Assembly: GCA_033557685.1 (NCBI GenBank)
Contig: JAWQRN010000106.1
Location: 1 to 38,525, forward strand
Direction of reading: 5' to 3'
Length of the DNA stretch: 38,525 nucleotides
Source: Sperchopsis tessellata
Lineage: Eukaryota; Arthropoda; Insecta; Coleoptera; Hydrophilidae
Under the pieces are notes generated by a model, which made no database searches, was not told where the DNA came from, and was given only the letters and a program-made list of their open reading frames with translations. The position numbers were made by a program, and so were the translations under genes. Positions 9,125 to 20,760 of the stretch are shown here, piece by piece (the first letter of the stretch is position 1; the number at the start of each line of letters is the position of its first letter).

Positions 9125-10474
9125 TACTTTATTGTGCCAATTAATGTGAACATTGAGCATTAATTTATTTTTTAAGATGGCAGCCCTGCTGCTGTGATAC
9201 TTTTGAGAGCTGCTTCTAAACAGATCACATAACTTGTCATTTCGCAATAAGTTATTGTTAGTGTCAGTCGTTTTTTCTGTTAGTTTCATTGAGTTACACG
9301 TATTTTTGTGGATTTGTAAGAAATAATTCATTTTGGTAGGTTTTTAATATTTTATGGCATCATGGATATTACGGCAAGGAAAAGGGAAAAAATAATTACA
9401 CTTAGTGTTCACACATCCATCACGCAAAGAAACATTACTAATGAGTGTTTCGTGAGCTTGGGAGTTGCAAACAATATAATCACACAATAAAGGGAGAATG
9501 GATCAGTTGAAGTACAACGAAATGAGAAATGTCGAAGAAAAAGGAAGACAACTTTCCGAGGTGAATCTTTTCTTTTGACAAATAGCAAATAGAACCCTAG
9601 AAAGACAAGTTTTGATCTTCAGCAAGATTTAGAAAAGGCGGAATAAAAATGCACGGCTCTACAAGTCGTAGACGCCTTTTAGAGGGAGGAAGAAAAGCAG
9701 TAGTACCTCAAAAACAAACTTCTGCCAGAGACTATGATAAAAAAAGCTGACTTGGACCAAAAAATATGCTGATTGGATAGAAGAATACTAGATAAACGTC
9801 TTGTTCTCTGATGAGACATATTTTCTGGTGCAGGGGTACCGATCAAATTTCGTGCAGAAAAGTGTGGATAAAAATTTGACTGTAGCTCACTTGGTCAAAA
9901 CAGTGAAACATCCAGTGAAAAAGATATTTTCGGGCCATTTTTCAAATGTGGGAACAGGAAAGCTTATACCCATCGAAATCATGATGATTAGTGAAAAATA
10001 TAAAGCGATGTTAGAAACATATTTGTCCAGAGAACTGGAAAGGATTCAAGCAGTTGATGAACCAATCTTCCAGCAAGACTCAGCACCATGCATGTTTCCT
10101 AGAAGATGTTGAATTATTTAAGTACAAAAAGATGATTATTCTTGATTAGCCTGGAAACTCACCAGATTTTAATCCCATTGATAACTTGTGGTCTAGGCCA
10201 GAGTGCTAAACATGGATTGCACAACAAAGGCTAAGATGATTGAAGCTGTCATTCAGGTATGGTTCGGAGATAAAAAAATCAAAAAGAACTGCAAAACATG
10301 AATTGGCTCTATGCCAAAACGAGTTGAAGCCATAATACAAGCCAGATGGGAACATATCCCCCATTAAATAACACTAAAAGATGCATAAACTAGTACTGTA
10401 TATATTTTTTTCTTTCAGTAAACGATATTTAACATATGTCTGCCTGTGTTCATATTAATTCGCACAGTAGTGTA
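9125..10474 (+). mobile_element. Tc1-like DNA transposon with both terminal inverted repeats
   Basis: The 3' end at 10447-10474 (GTGTTCATATTAATTCGCAC then AGTAGTGTA) is matched in reverse complement by 9125-9151 (TACTTTATTGTGCCAATTAA then TGTGAACA). The inverted repeat is about 28 bp, imperfect, with a TA at each outer edge as expected for the TA target duplication of Tc1/mariner elements. The distance of about 1.35 kb and the single transposase-like frame between them fit a complete but dead Tc1 copy. A minus-strand 107-codon frame at 9008-9331 lies over the 5' untranslated part and is probably a chance frame. Confidence 0.8.
9363..10370 (+). pseudogene. Tc1-like transposase, broken
   Basis: The frame opens MDITARKREKIITLSVHTSI at 9363, an N-terminal DNA-binding region, and then breaks repeatedly. 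The best preserved block is 9801-10112. It contains SDETYFLVQG (first catalytic D at 9810-9812) and EPIFQQDSAPC (second D at 10077-10079). After another break come PGNSPDFNPIDNLW (10155-10190) and a C-terminal PKRVEAIIQAR. The third acidic residue is D where Tc1 elements normally have E (NPIEN). The distance from the second residue is about 34 codons with a one-base discrepancy, as in DD34E. In-frame stops and shifts across the whole length mean no active enzyme. Transposition would have been cut-and-paste at TA sites. Confidence 0.8.
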
Positions 10475-12180
10475 CTATTCCATCTAGCGAGCAGAACATA
10501 TATGGCATCGTCCTAACTTAGTTGTTATTCGTGAAGAACAAACTATAGGAAATATTCTGGCGTTTACTCCGCAAGCACTTTACGAACACCATTTACCTTC
10601 CTTTCTTCTCCCATGTTTGTAGCATGCAATTTCTTTGCAATCCAGTAGTGCATATAAAATTCCACATACTAGCAGATTAGTGTATATATGCCAGATAAAG
10701 AAAACCATATCCTTTTGCTGCAAAGATCTTAAATATGATTTGGAAACATGCCACAATATTATCTGCAACGACATTATAATGCTTGCTTTTGTTATACGTC
10801 GAGAATAATTCGATAGTCAGTTGATAAAAGAAACATCCAGAGAACCTTAATTGAGACCCGCAGTTAATATGAGGCAGATGAACGGGTATAAATATCTACA
10901 TATCTGCCGTTTCTCGTCAACTGATATCTAACACTTCTAACAGTTACGAGCTTTGATTATTTTTGATAAAACGACAGAAGAATTGTTAACAAAAAGTAAA
11001 AGTACAAATTTTGAGGAATATAATTCAGTGAGACTGTACGTAATCCTGGACCAATCCTGCACTAATCCTTAGTTTATCTGCCACACCGTAATATTACAAG
11101 TGGGCGATAATTCGCCAATATTAGGATTCATGTATCGGTTATCCCATTTTCGATGATATTAAAGGGTAAGTTTCGATAAAAATATAGTTAGAAGAAAGGA
11201 AACTACTGCTTTAAATATATTCAGATCATGAATATGGTTACAACATATATTAAATATCAATTGCCATTGTGCCAAAGAACGTAACTTGGTTAATTTTATA
11301 GACTTTCGAAAACGGTTTATTTATTCTATCTATCGCTTTTTACGATTATTACGACGTAGTTAAAAATATATTATTTACAAAATTATAAGAGTTATGTTTC
11401 AAATTTATATTTACAAAAAAAATATTATTACGATGTTGAATCACTTGTCATATTTGTTATTTTAGATTTCCTTGAGATCGTTAAAAATATTAGTTTGCTT
11501 CCCAAAGTGTTAGGGAGAGCCGGTTGTTTAATGTTTTGTAGATTTTATATATTATGTCAGTAACAATGCATCGCAAATGTAGGAATATCACAAACAATAA
11601 ATAAATATTTAAAAATAGTTACTGTTTTAAAATTTAATTAGTTAATATAAGTTTTCTATAATTTTGTACTGTATGATATTAAATTTATTGTTTTATAGAT
11701 ATTTGACTAAAACATGATAACAGAAAGGCGCTAAACAACATTTAGACATGGACCTATTTTTTATTTCAATTTCTGATATAAATATGTGGCCAATGACATA
11801 TTGCATACAATTCTGTGCAAATGAAAAAAAATAAAATATTAACATTTCTAAACGTTTATAAATAGGTGGTGGTAGTTTCAAAAACATTCCTTCCTAGTCC
11901 ATTTAGTTGATAAATAAATTTATCTATCCAATCTAGATCATCCACAATTTTTGTATAGTTCCATAATCCAATTGTTTAAAATTCAAATAATATTTCTTAA
12001 TTGTTAATAATATTAATGTTAGTCAAAATTTTGACATCCAATTCTGACAAATTTATCAAGTATAAAATATTTTAAAAAGTAGGTATTACAATATTATAGC
12101 AATTTACATAAGAATAGTAATAGTAATTGGCATTGTTAAAAAAGTCGGCAACCACAAAATAACATATTTAGTATAGATGT
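10475..12180. other. AT-rich DNA with one promoter-like site
   Basis: Nothing recognisable is coded. Minus-strand frames of 64 codons at 10580-10774 and 11693-11887 have no known motif. A TATA box with an initiator-like site lies at 10887-10922 and is listed separately. The rest is AT-rich and stop-dense. Confidence 0.4.
10887..10922 (+). promoter_or_regulatory. Candidate TATA box and initiator
   Basis: TATAAATA at 10887-10894 is followed by TCAACT at 10917-10922. The spacing of about 30 bp is normal for arthropod core promoters, whose initiator consensus is close to TCAGT. No open frame of note follows within 1 kb, so any transcript would have a non-coding first exon or be non-coding. In AT-rich DNA a chance match is quite possible. 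Confidence 0.2.
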
Positions 12181-12500
12181 GAGTAATTTAAAAAGCTCAG
12201 GATCATCTGGCAAACCTCGAACTGAAACATCCCCAGAAGAGAATTCGAAAAGAAACAGTGCAATGTGCTATGTACAATCTTAACTAAACACTTCTTATAG
12301 AAAACTAGAGAAAGAGGTGGATGTAAGAAAAACTAGATCTTTTAAAATGTTGAATTCATATTCAATTATTGTTCCACACTAGATATATCTCGGTGATTTG
12401 CGCAGATGTTTAGATTTCTGCCAATGGTTTATAGGAAAATGCTATGCAGACTCAAGTTTTCAACAAACCATTATTTGAACTGTTGAGGTGCATATATTAT
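12181..12500 (+). pseudogene. Mariner-like transposase, N-terminal fragment, copy 1
   Basis: The plus strand reads SSGKPRTETSPEENSKRN and, after stops and shifts, LGDLRRCLDFCQWFIGKC followed by ADSSFQQTII. This matches the N-terminal helix-turn-helix linker and the DDPDRRLEFCEWF..TIIFSDEATF approach to the first catalytic residue in a mariner-like family common in insects. The fragment ends just before the SDEATF motif. Copy 2 at 17560-18240 preserves that motif and the parts after it. Several stops are present. Family level (Tc1/mariner superfamily) is fairly safe; the subfamily is not. Confidence 0.65.
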
Positions 12501-13489
12501 TAAAAATGGAATTTGTAGAAAAGAATACAATACTATTGAAGTTGTGGGAAATAGTTTCTAAGCAGCGTTTCATAAAATTAGGCACATTTAGACTTTAAAT
12601 GCTGTTAATTATGTTAGAAAAAGGTGAAGCATGTACATTGATCAACATGGTGGAATATAGGAGAACCGATTATAATATTTACTTCTTGTGTTTAATTCCT
12701 CGTAGTAGATTCAGAAGCAGAATACTTACATTTTACTTATCATTTTCAGTTCATTAATAAATTAGCTTAATACATTGTCAATTACATAGTATGTAAAATA
12801 AATCAAGGTATTGTTTGCAGAAACGATATATCACTAAGTTCAGAATAATGTTTTCTGTTTATTAAAGGTAAATTTCAATACAAACCCAGTTTAAAAAAAT
12901 TTGTATTATTATATAATTCTATAAAATTTATATTTTTGACTAAGCTTCTATAATTATTTTAAAAAGTGACAACGGGAATGTTTAAACTATTTTGAATATT
13001 TATAAAAATAACCGAGCTACGAGCACTTCTTGAAAAAGCTCTTCAATTTCCCCCTTTTCCTTAAGTATGGTAACTATATTAGTTCTTTCAAAAAATGTAA
13101 ACGAAAGCAATAGGTAGCTCTCTGTTAACTCTATTATTAACCAAGTTTATCATTCATTAGCAGCTAAAATGTTCCCCTATATACGTGTACCTACAATAGG
13201 TTAACAGGTTGGTCCTGCCTTGCTTTAGTAAAAAAAATGCATTCATTATTCCTCGAGCAGTCTGACAGATATATTTTAAGCAGGGTACCTAGTTATCGTT
13301 GCAAATTCCAGACTCTGTGTAACTTAGTTTAATTGACTTAGATGTAGGCAGTCCACTGTTTGTTTTAAACAATACTCACTTTGTTTATGATGAATTAAGC
13401 ATGAACCTATTTTATGTGAACCAATGTTGCAATTTGTCTATGATATAAGTGGCCTCCACAATCATATCCAAATATAGTTCCGCCTTAAT
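12501..13489. other. AT-rich DNA, nothing recognised
   Basis: No frame, RNA or repeat could be supported. The first hundred bases may be decayed mariner sequence continuing from 12500, but I cannot follow it. Confidence 0.4.
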
Positions 13490-13885
13490 CAGCAGGTTTG
13501 CTTCGTCGTTTTGTTACACTTACAGTCAGAATAAGAGCCCAAGACTGGACAAGTAAGATTTTAACCAAGACAATGCAGAGGCTCAAATACCTCTTGTTTT
13601 TTTTGTATAGTATTGATTCAAGCAGTCGAACGCTTTACTAAGATCCAAAAAGAACGCACATGCAAAAACTTACTATCCAAAGCCTCCAGCATTGCCGTCG
13701 CAAATTCAAAATCTGTAGTATCAGTACTTCGAGCCTTCATGGAACCATGTTGGAAATTATTCCTGAGCTTACATCTATAGCAAAGCTAGATATACGATTA
13801 TATTCCAGGCACTCGAAAATTTAGGAAAAGTATGTCATTCAGCTAACAGGGCGGTAATGTGATGTATCCAGTGAGTTACCCATAC
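13490..13885 (-). pseudogene. Non-LTR reverse transcriptase fragment
   Basis: Read on the minus strand from 13885: SHYRPVS (RT motif NYRPVS), then after a break FSXIFE. Next comes QHGSMKARSTDTTDFEFATA then MLEALDSK, matching the QHGF..RSTESA.FEF.. block. Then, after a frameshift, come FDCLNQY and ALSWLKSYL. These are RT motifs 1 to 4 in the right order, with about three frameshifts and several stops. The YADD box and both ends of the element are missing. The Jockey/RTE-type LINE assignment is from memory of family consensus. Confidence 0.75.
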
Positions 13886-14984
13886 CGTCATTACCTGAGT
13901 TTTCTTTATTTTAAATTTTAACAACTATTATTTCTGTTGGGTTGGTTGAATAAATGAACATATATTGATCATGTATGGGAAATGTACAAACATTATTATA
14001 TTCAAGTGAAGTGTCAGGTAATTTGTTCAACAAATCAGATGCATAATTTGTAAAAAATTAAATTCCTCCGCAGAAGGCATATATCTTTGAAGAAAATCAT
14101 CTAAGTTATCCATTCAGCTGCTTGTTTATTATTTAATTAGATATTATAAAATATGGATATAATATTCCATACAAATTACTTAATTAAGAATGAAACTACA
14201 CATGTATAATATATTTTGCAAGTACAAACTATTAGAAAGAATCTGCAAGTCGATTTTCTCATTCATTTTCCCTACTTTAATATTGTTACAACAGCACCAG
14301 ATTGGCGAACCTTGAGCCAACATCCTGAATGCATAAGTGATTTGGCGTCGTTAAGCGAGCATTTTTCCTAAATAATTGCCCGACTCTGCGCCCTGCTTTC
14401 TAAATGATGTTAAAACGATAAATGCACCGAACCATTTATCTTGGGCGCAACTATAATAGCACAAAGCCTTTATCTGCCATAAAAAGAGACCATAACAACC
14501 AGATTTTTATACGAAAAATATTAAAAAGACATAAAACGCTGATGATGGTGCAAGCCTTTACATGTTATCAACACGTTCCTCGCATTAAAACAGAAACAAG
14601 TTAAACAGACGTGGTCAAAACATTTTTCCCTGCAATATTGTTTCACTTTGTGATGTAATTTGGCATTAACTTTTTATTTACAAAACTGGCATCGTGTACT
14701 TGTAAGATAAATACAAATTATGAAAATATCTATCTAGCAAGTTTTATAAGATTAATTGCTCTAGCTATGAAAAAACAAGAGTCTACTCCATAACATTTAC
14801 TTTTTCATGCGCTCAAAAACTACATATCTTGTGGCTAATAAGACATTCTTATGAAAGTGGAAAAATACTTTAAACATCTATTTAAAGTAAAGAGCAGATA
14901 CTATATAAGACTTTTATTGAGAAGGTAAGAATATTGTGAAATTATCTAAAGAAACTTGATTCTTCCATCGTATGTGATGCTTCC
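13886..14984. other. AT-rich DNA, nothing recognised
   Basis: No gene, RNA or repeat could be supported. The patch at about 14290-14500 is less AT-rich and holds a 60-codon frame (14422-14604, MHRTIYLGRN) that matches nothing known to me. Confidence 0.4.
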
Positions 14985-17200
14985 ATTAAAATATTAATAA
15001 ATCATTCCTCACCTGTTTAAGGCTACACAATAATAATATATTTAATATCTATTTTTTAAAATATTTATCAAATCTGGCAGTAATAAAATATATGGCGCAA
15101 GAATTTCTCCAAATATATTTCTTTATAAATGCACTTTCTCTTAAATATACCCTGTTGAATATGTAGGCTCGAATATTATATTTCCTCTTGTTTACAACTG
15201 ATGAACATTTTTTCTACCACTTTCTTCATGAGCGACTAACGATTTTCGAGAAAAAATACTAACAGGAATCAAGCTACTCTACCTCAAGTACATTATAATT
15301 AGTATAGTATAGTATATTCAGTTTGCGAACTATAGGTACATTTTCGTTTAAGTACTAATGCTTGCACGTCTATTCTCGTTATCTCCTGCATTAGTAATAT
15401 TTCGACTCCCCTTCCTAGTCATAATTAGCCCTACCTAGCCCTACAATTGAACTACCAAGGCAGAAAAGAGGGGATACGTGACTCCGTGAGTTACAAGTGA
15501 ATAGAAATGTTCATGTCACAATGTTTTGTGTTCATTTACATGACAATATTTACTTACTCGGATATTATTCGCATTATATAACTGGAAGTAAACTGTCATC
15601 AAATAAACAAGTGTTTAGTGTATAATTTTTCAATGTTCGTGTGCTGAAGTTAACTTTACGTGAAAGTGCCAGACTAGCTTTGCAGTTAGTGATGTCTTTT
15701 TCGAAAAATGTGTGAATTCCAACTCAGGAGATAAGAAACTGCGTCCATAAATTAGATGCTTTCCAAGAATGGAAACAACTACAAAAATACCCTGAGAGTT
15801 CATCGGAGGCACATAAGAAAAGAAAAGTAGATTGTGAATTGAAACTAGAGGATCTGATTGACATTGTACATACTAATGCTTTGGACAATGCTACTATTGA
15901 AGATGTTAAGCAGTTTTTGATTAATTAGTGGCTAAAAGGACGGACAGGATTCATGTACGCAGTCGAATATGAGGATCTTGAAAGATAAGGGGAGCTACGG
16001 AACGAGAAAAGGAATCCTTGATGAGAAAAGAGCGAAGCGATCGTGAAACTGAACATTTAAGTAAGTAATGTATATAAAAAATTCCGAACATTCAACACTA
16101 ATAATTTTTGTACATGTTTGTTGATTTATTAGATTTCGTATCCTTGAATCTCTTCTATTTTTAAGGGCGAACTGGTGAATTGATATCGTCAACTTCAAGC
16201 AGCAGCTTAGAATCAGTAATCAATGTAGTAGCTGTTGCTGGAAAGTCTACTGATAATATTGATAAAACATCTTCTCTCAGGAGATATGGAAGTTGTATCA
16301 CCAGAAGCAAAAAGGAAGAGAGAACACCGTAAAGTAATGACTACTAATATTGCTGCGGCCATAGATAAAGATAAAATTTATGACAGGGATGCAGGTCATA
16401 TTCTGATTGCTACTACCGAGGCATTGGGTCATGAAGTCCAGAATTTGTCATCAACGGGGCATCCATTCACATTTCTAGAGAAAAAATACGCGAAGAAAAG
16501 GCAACTGAAATTCCGAAGCACTTCAAATATACAAAATTGCAAGCTACTGTCTTGTATTAAGATACTAAACTACTTCTAGCGTTAACAGGTAAAAAGACCG
16601 TGGAAAAACTTCCTCTGATTCTTTCAAATGCGAAACTGAGTAATGCTTGTAGTGCCTATACTGTAATCTGGAACTGAAAGAGATATCTGCAATTTGTGAA
16701 ACTTGCTGAATGGAATCTCCAGAGTTATGTTAAAGCGTTATTTTTTGATAGGACTGCAATGCATTCTGGAAGTTTTAGAAAAGCGTGCGTTTTGATAGAA
16801 ATTTTTTTAGAAGAGATCTTTTGTAATTGCTTTGTACATAAAATATATATGAAATCATTCTTAGAAGCGTTTTCGAGGAAAAAATTAGTAAAACTACATT
16901 TCTAAGAAATTTTAAAATGCTTGAACTGAAATCAGCGTTCATAATTTCCGATCCGGGAAAATTAAAAGGTCAAGGGATACTTGAATCAAGGCGATATATT
17001 TCGAATTCTTAATTTTGTTAGAATTACGTTGAGGGAAAAGCAGCCTAAAAATGATTGCGAGGTAGATGGCAAGAGATATTTATTGCTCGAAAATTTTTCT
17101 GTTTCGTGGTGAATTTGTTTTATCACTACAAAAACATCATCGATCTGATATTTTTACATTTTAGAATTTTAAAGTTAATTATAAGACGCGATTGCATTGT
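14985..17200 (+). mobile_element. HWDGK-family repeat element, copy B (most complete)
   Basis: The left part (14985-15740) is the non-coding leader shared with copy A, and the right part carries the family protein as a pseudogene. Homology to copy A begins near TTAAAATATTAATAAA and is strong through ACACAATAATAATATATTTA and ATAAAATATATGGCGCAAGA. Copy B lacks the block found at 3665-3910 in copy A, joining CTCTTGTTTAC almost directly to CGACTAACGAT. The right end is placed where family-like translation stops, near 17200. No terminal inverted repeat or target duplication is evident. Confidence 0.7.
15743..17180 (+). pseudogene. HWDGK-family protein (repeat-associated, possibly a transposase), copy B, broken
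   Basis: Segments in family order are: KLDAFQEWKQLQKYPESSSE; LEDLIDIVHTNALDNATIED then a stop; a possible intron with GT at about 16062 and AG at about 16132; TSSSSLESVIN; KVMTTNIAAAIDKDKIYDRD and HILIATTEALGHEVQ (16235-16579); LTGKKTVEKLPLIL; then 16696-16905 with LAEWNLQSYVKALFFDRTAM and HSGSFRKACVLIE. This last block corresponds to the EWGL..ALCFDTTASNTG..GACVLLE block of the family. The end is RWMARDIYCSKIFLFR at about 17055. I know similar proteins only as uncharacterised, repeat-associated invertebrate proteins, some annotated like Hydra cc8K15.2. An RNase H-like transposase fold is my inference. At the D-T-T-x-x-N-T-G motif this copy has DRTAMHSG, and HWDGK is lost. Confidence 0.65.
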
Positions 17201-17559
17201 TTTTTTTTAAATGCGTTATTTATGTATTACAATGAATTAGTCAAAACTCCTGCACTTCAAATTAAGAATATTTCCCCACATGCATAAAGATTATATTTTA
17301 ACAAAACGGTTAACAAAAATAACAACTAAAACACATAACTAAAACAATTAAATAAAATAATTGGAAATGTGCAAACTGCTAACCCTGAGTAGTGTAATAG
17401 TACTATAATCTCAAAACAACTTTGTCATTTAAATAACTAAAAATTAATCAACTTACCGAATATGAGCGGATGATTTTTTAATGATTATTGGAATTGGTAA
17501 TAGAAGGATATTGTTAAAAGATGGAAGAAATTTCTTTAACAAAATGTTTCGTAATTGAA
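17201..17559. other. AT-rich DNA, nothing recognised
   Basis: No frame or repeat could be supported between copy B and the mariner fragment. It may include the decayed 3' end of copy B. Confidence 0.4.
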
Positions 17560-18240
17560 ATCTAATAACTGTCAGTACTGTAATAAGAATCATAGACTGC
17601 CTTGAAAATTTAGTTCACATACATTGCAAGGGGAGGGAACTGCAACCACTCTAGAAAAATCAAAGGAAATAATGGACCGAATGTTAGAGTCCTAATATTA
17701 GTACAAACCAGCTTGCATTAGATCACGGAGTTCGTAAAATTCTTAGAAAAGAAAAAGCACATCCTTATAAGGTCCGATTAACTCACAAATTGATGGAATA
17801 TGACCCAGATAAAAGAATGGAAGTCTGCGACAATCTTCAAAATTGAGTATGCAGTAATCCTGCTGTTTAAAATTATATTGTCATATGAGGCCACATTCTG
17901 TTTAAATGGACAAAAAACAGGCACAATTGCAGGTATTGGTCAAGAGAGAATCCGCATTGGGTTAACGAAATTCATATTAAACACACTTAGAGTTAAATTT
18001 TGGTTAGATATCATTGGGAACAAATTAGTAGGACCGTTTTTATTAAAGGCTAATTAACATCTGAACGCTACTTAGACCTACTTCAAAATGAAAAATACCA
18101 CACCTTCATAATATTTTCACAGAATAACAACTAAATAGTATCTAACATTTAGAAAACAGTTTACGAGGACTTGTAGGGAGATATAAAACCACTGATCGTT
18201 GGCATTTCGAACATTTACTCCAAATGTATTTAATTGTTTT
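17560..18240 (+). pseudogene. Mariner-like transposase, copy 2, with large internal deletion
   Basis: Order of motifs on the plus strand is: VRKILRKEKAHPYKVRLTHK (helix-turn-helix linker region), YDPDKRMEVCDN, then SYEATFCLNG (17881-17910, family SDEATFCLNG), RHNCRYWSRENPHW in another frame, GNKLVGPF, LTSERYLDLLQNE, and finally RWHFEHLL near 18200, the family C-terminus. The first catalytic aspartate has become tyrosine (TAT at 17884-17886). The region between YLDLLQNE and HFEHLL, which should carry the other two catalytic acids, is deleted. The frame changes at least three times. This is the same family as the fragment at 12181-12500. Confidence 0.75.
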
Positions 18241-20469
18241 GGTCAATTGCTGTTGATTCTTCTATTGTTGTGAACTATTTCGTTAAAATAAATGTGTATG
18301 TATGTAGAGAGATATTCTTAATTTAATATTTAATTAGTTAATTGTTTGTAACTCGAAAATAAAGCGTTTCATAAGAAAATTATTTTTACAGAAGCTTCGT
18401 AGAATTAAGTTTTAAATTAAAAAATGTAAACATTTATAAAATATATAGGATATTCTGTTTGAAAAAATCAAATTAAACGCAATTTTCATAATAAAATGAA
18501 CACCTGTATATTAAAAATATGTTTTAATGACAGGTTTTGAAAATGTGGGACGGTTTAAGAAATATTTAGATATTTTGGTAGTTTTTAACAGTTTTGGATA
18601 TCCCAATCCTTGACTATCCACAATAATTTTAGTACAATGGATAATTTCACAATTTATCTTATTAAGATTATCTACAATTGCTTAGACAAACTTAATAACC
18701 TTAATACAAAATTGATTGGAAATATATTTTCCTTAAACCCACGTACAAAGTTTCTTTTTACATACTGCAACATTAAACCTATAATAATCAATAAATTAAT
18801 AAATTGGTGCATTCTGTTTAAACCTATAAAGCAAGATTATAGTTTTAGCTTTAGGTAGCAAAACGTAAGTTTCGTTTAGATTTTTATACTACACCATAAG
18901 TTTAATTTGAAAAAGATATGCACTTTTTTCTACTGCTGAAAACAAAGTACTAAAGAAAACATTTGGCGCATTCCCTCGGGATAAATTGTAAACAACGAAA
19001 AACCTCAACATAAAAAAACTTAAAACCAGGCACGTCACTATCCGATATAATATAATTTTCGACAACAAAGCAGCCCAGATGGGGCATGTTATAAAGGAAT
19101 ACAGGCGGGGGCCTGTATTTGAGACGTCAAATTTATTATGCTAGTTTACTTTGAATACCAACACGCGGAATATTTAAATTCAGTGCTTTTAGATATGTAT
19201 TTCTGCAGTGCGATCTACAGAAATATTTCCGTTTTATATCAAAATAATTCGTTTTTGTGAGAGCGACGTGAGAAAAATCGATCTTCCTAACTCTTGTGCG
19301 TGAAGAGGTAAAATTACCGGTCCGAAATGCCCCTGAATGTGTCATATATTTTCCGTCCGATATTTGTATCGTGAAGCGGTTAAAATGAAAAATATTCTAT
19401 CCGATATTAGAAATTATGACTTCAGTAGTAAAACTATATATATTCAACATTTATCAATTGTAAAATATGTCTTGGCATTAATAATATGGATATGTTACTT
19501 GATATCCAGTATTGTTATTTTTTAGGGTATTCGATATATTTTAATTGGAAGTTACTCATTAGTTTCTACCTTATATGGATATACGGAACATTATATTGTA
19601 TTTAGAACATCATTTATTATATCTGAATCAGCGTATAACTTGCTGAAAAGGGTAAATCTGAAAATGAGTATTATTAATAACACACGCTTAAAAATTACAT
19701 CATACATATCATGTTCCATTAATTAACGTACTGTAAATGTTCAGAACCATTAATTTAAAAATTGTTTCATACGTCATTTTTAGATTTAACACATTGACCG
19801 ACAATGACACAAGATGTTATATATGGTTAGCATTAATTTAAATTAATACTTTTTTCATCTGTAAATGGGGTATTATAACGATAGCAACCCAAATATATAT
19901 TTGTATACTACTCACATAAACTAAGCATTATATGTAAAATTAACATTATATTTCTGTAATTATAAAAATTCCAGTTATTTATACCGGAGGCGTGGCTATG
20001 ATATAAGTAACCCTTGTCACAGAGGCATAAAATACAAATAATGAAAATAGATGTTTCTATGTACGGCTAGTTTAAAAAAAATCCCTAGTAAACATTATAT
20101 ATTTATTTTGTGCATTTTATGTGCCATCAAAGATAATACTAGCAAGAACAATAATGATTTATATCAATGAACTTTTTACGTAGTATTGTAAAATAAAGCA
20201 AAACTGTCTGAACTCTGAAATGAATGTTGCATACTCTGAGTTTCGAGGAATATCACTTCTCATATTTGCAACTTCATTCCTTACACAGTGTCATACGCAC
20301 GTACTTTTTTCCAAAGGTATTTGTTCAGCTAGTGGGTGCAACTAGTCTACGTCTGCCACCTTTCCCAGTAATGTGTTTTCCCAATTAGCAAAAATAAAGT
20401 TTAAGTATCAGACCACATATATTGCATCTCTTCTATAAATTCTTTTAGGTAATTTTTACTGAATATCCA
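18241..20469. other. AT-rich DNA, nothing coding recognised
   Basis: The frames present (82 codons at 18610-18858, 69 at 19136-19345 minus, 62 at 19337-19525) have low-complexity or unrecognised translations. A short perfect hairpin at 19098-19119 is listed separately. The first hundred bases may be mariner 3' sequence. Confidence 0.4.
19098..19119. repeat. Perfect 9-bp hairpin with GGGG loop
   Basis: AATACAGGC, then GGGG, then GCCTGTATT. The stem is GC-containing and perfect in a very AT-rich setting. No run of T follows closely and no gene adjoins, so no function can be assigned. Confidence 0.5.
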
Positions 20470-20760
20470 TTCAAGATACAACCGGGTTAGGAAAATTGGT
20501 GTAATTTAAATAAAAAAAAAATAAGTACATTCTTCCTGGTCATTTTGATTTCATCCTTTGACTTATATGTAACTACTAGTGGCTCTAATTTAAAATATTG
20601 AATTTTTTTCACCCCAGTTGGTTCCATTTTCTGAAAAAATAATCTGCATAAAATTTCAGCTCATCAATCAGATAAAGGGAAAGGGCGCCTATTGGACCTT
20701 GAAAATCGAAAAAACTATAAAATCACAGAAAAAAGTTTCTATTTATAATCAGGAAACTTT
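20470..20760 (+). repeat. Leader fragment of the HWDGK repeat family
   Basis: The block around GAAAAAATAATCTGCATAAA (20631-20650) followed by AAATTTCAGC, AAAGGGAAAGG, TTGAAAATCGAAAAA and AAATCACAGAAAAAA matches 3690-3840 in copy A and, inverted, 24265-24395 in copy C. No other part of the family is attached. It is either a solo relic or evidence that this block is a repeat in its own right. Confidence 0.6.

Noticed and set aside
9008..9331. Minus-strand 107-codon frame
   Set aside because: It crosses the left inverted repeat and 5' untranslated part of the Tc1-like element and has no recognisable motif.
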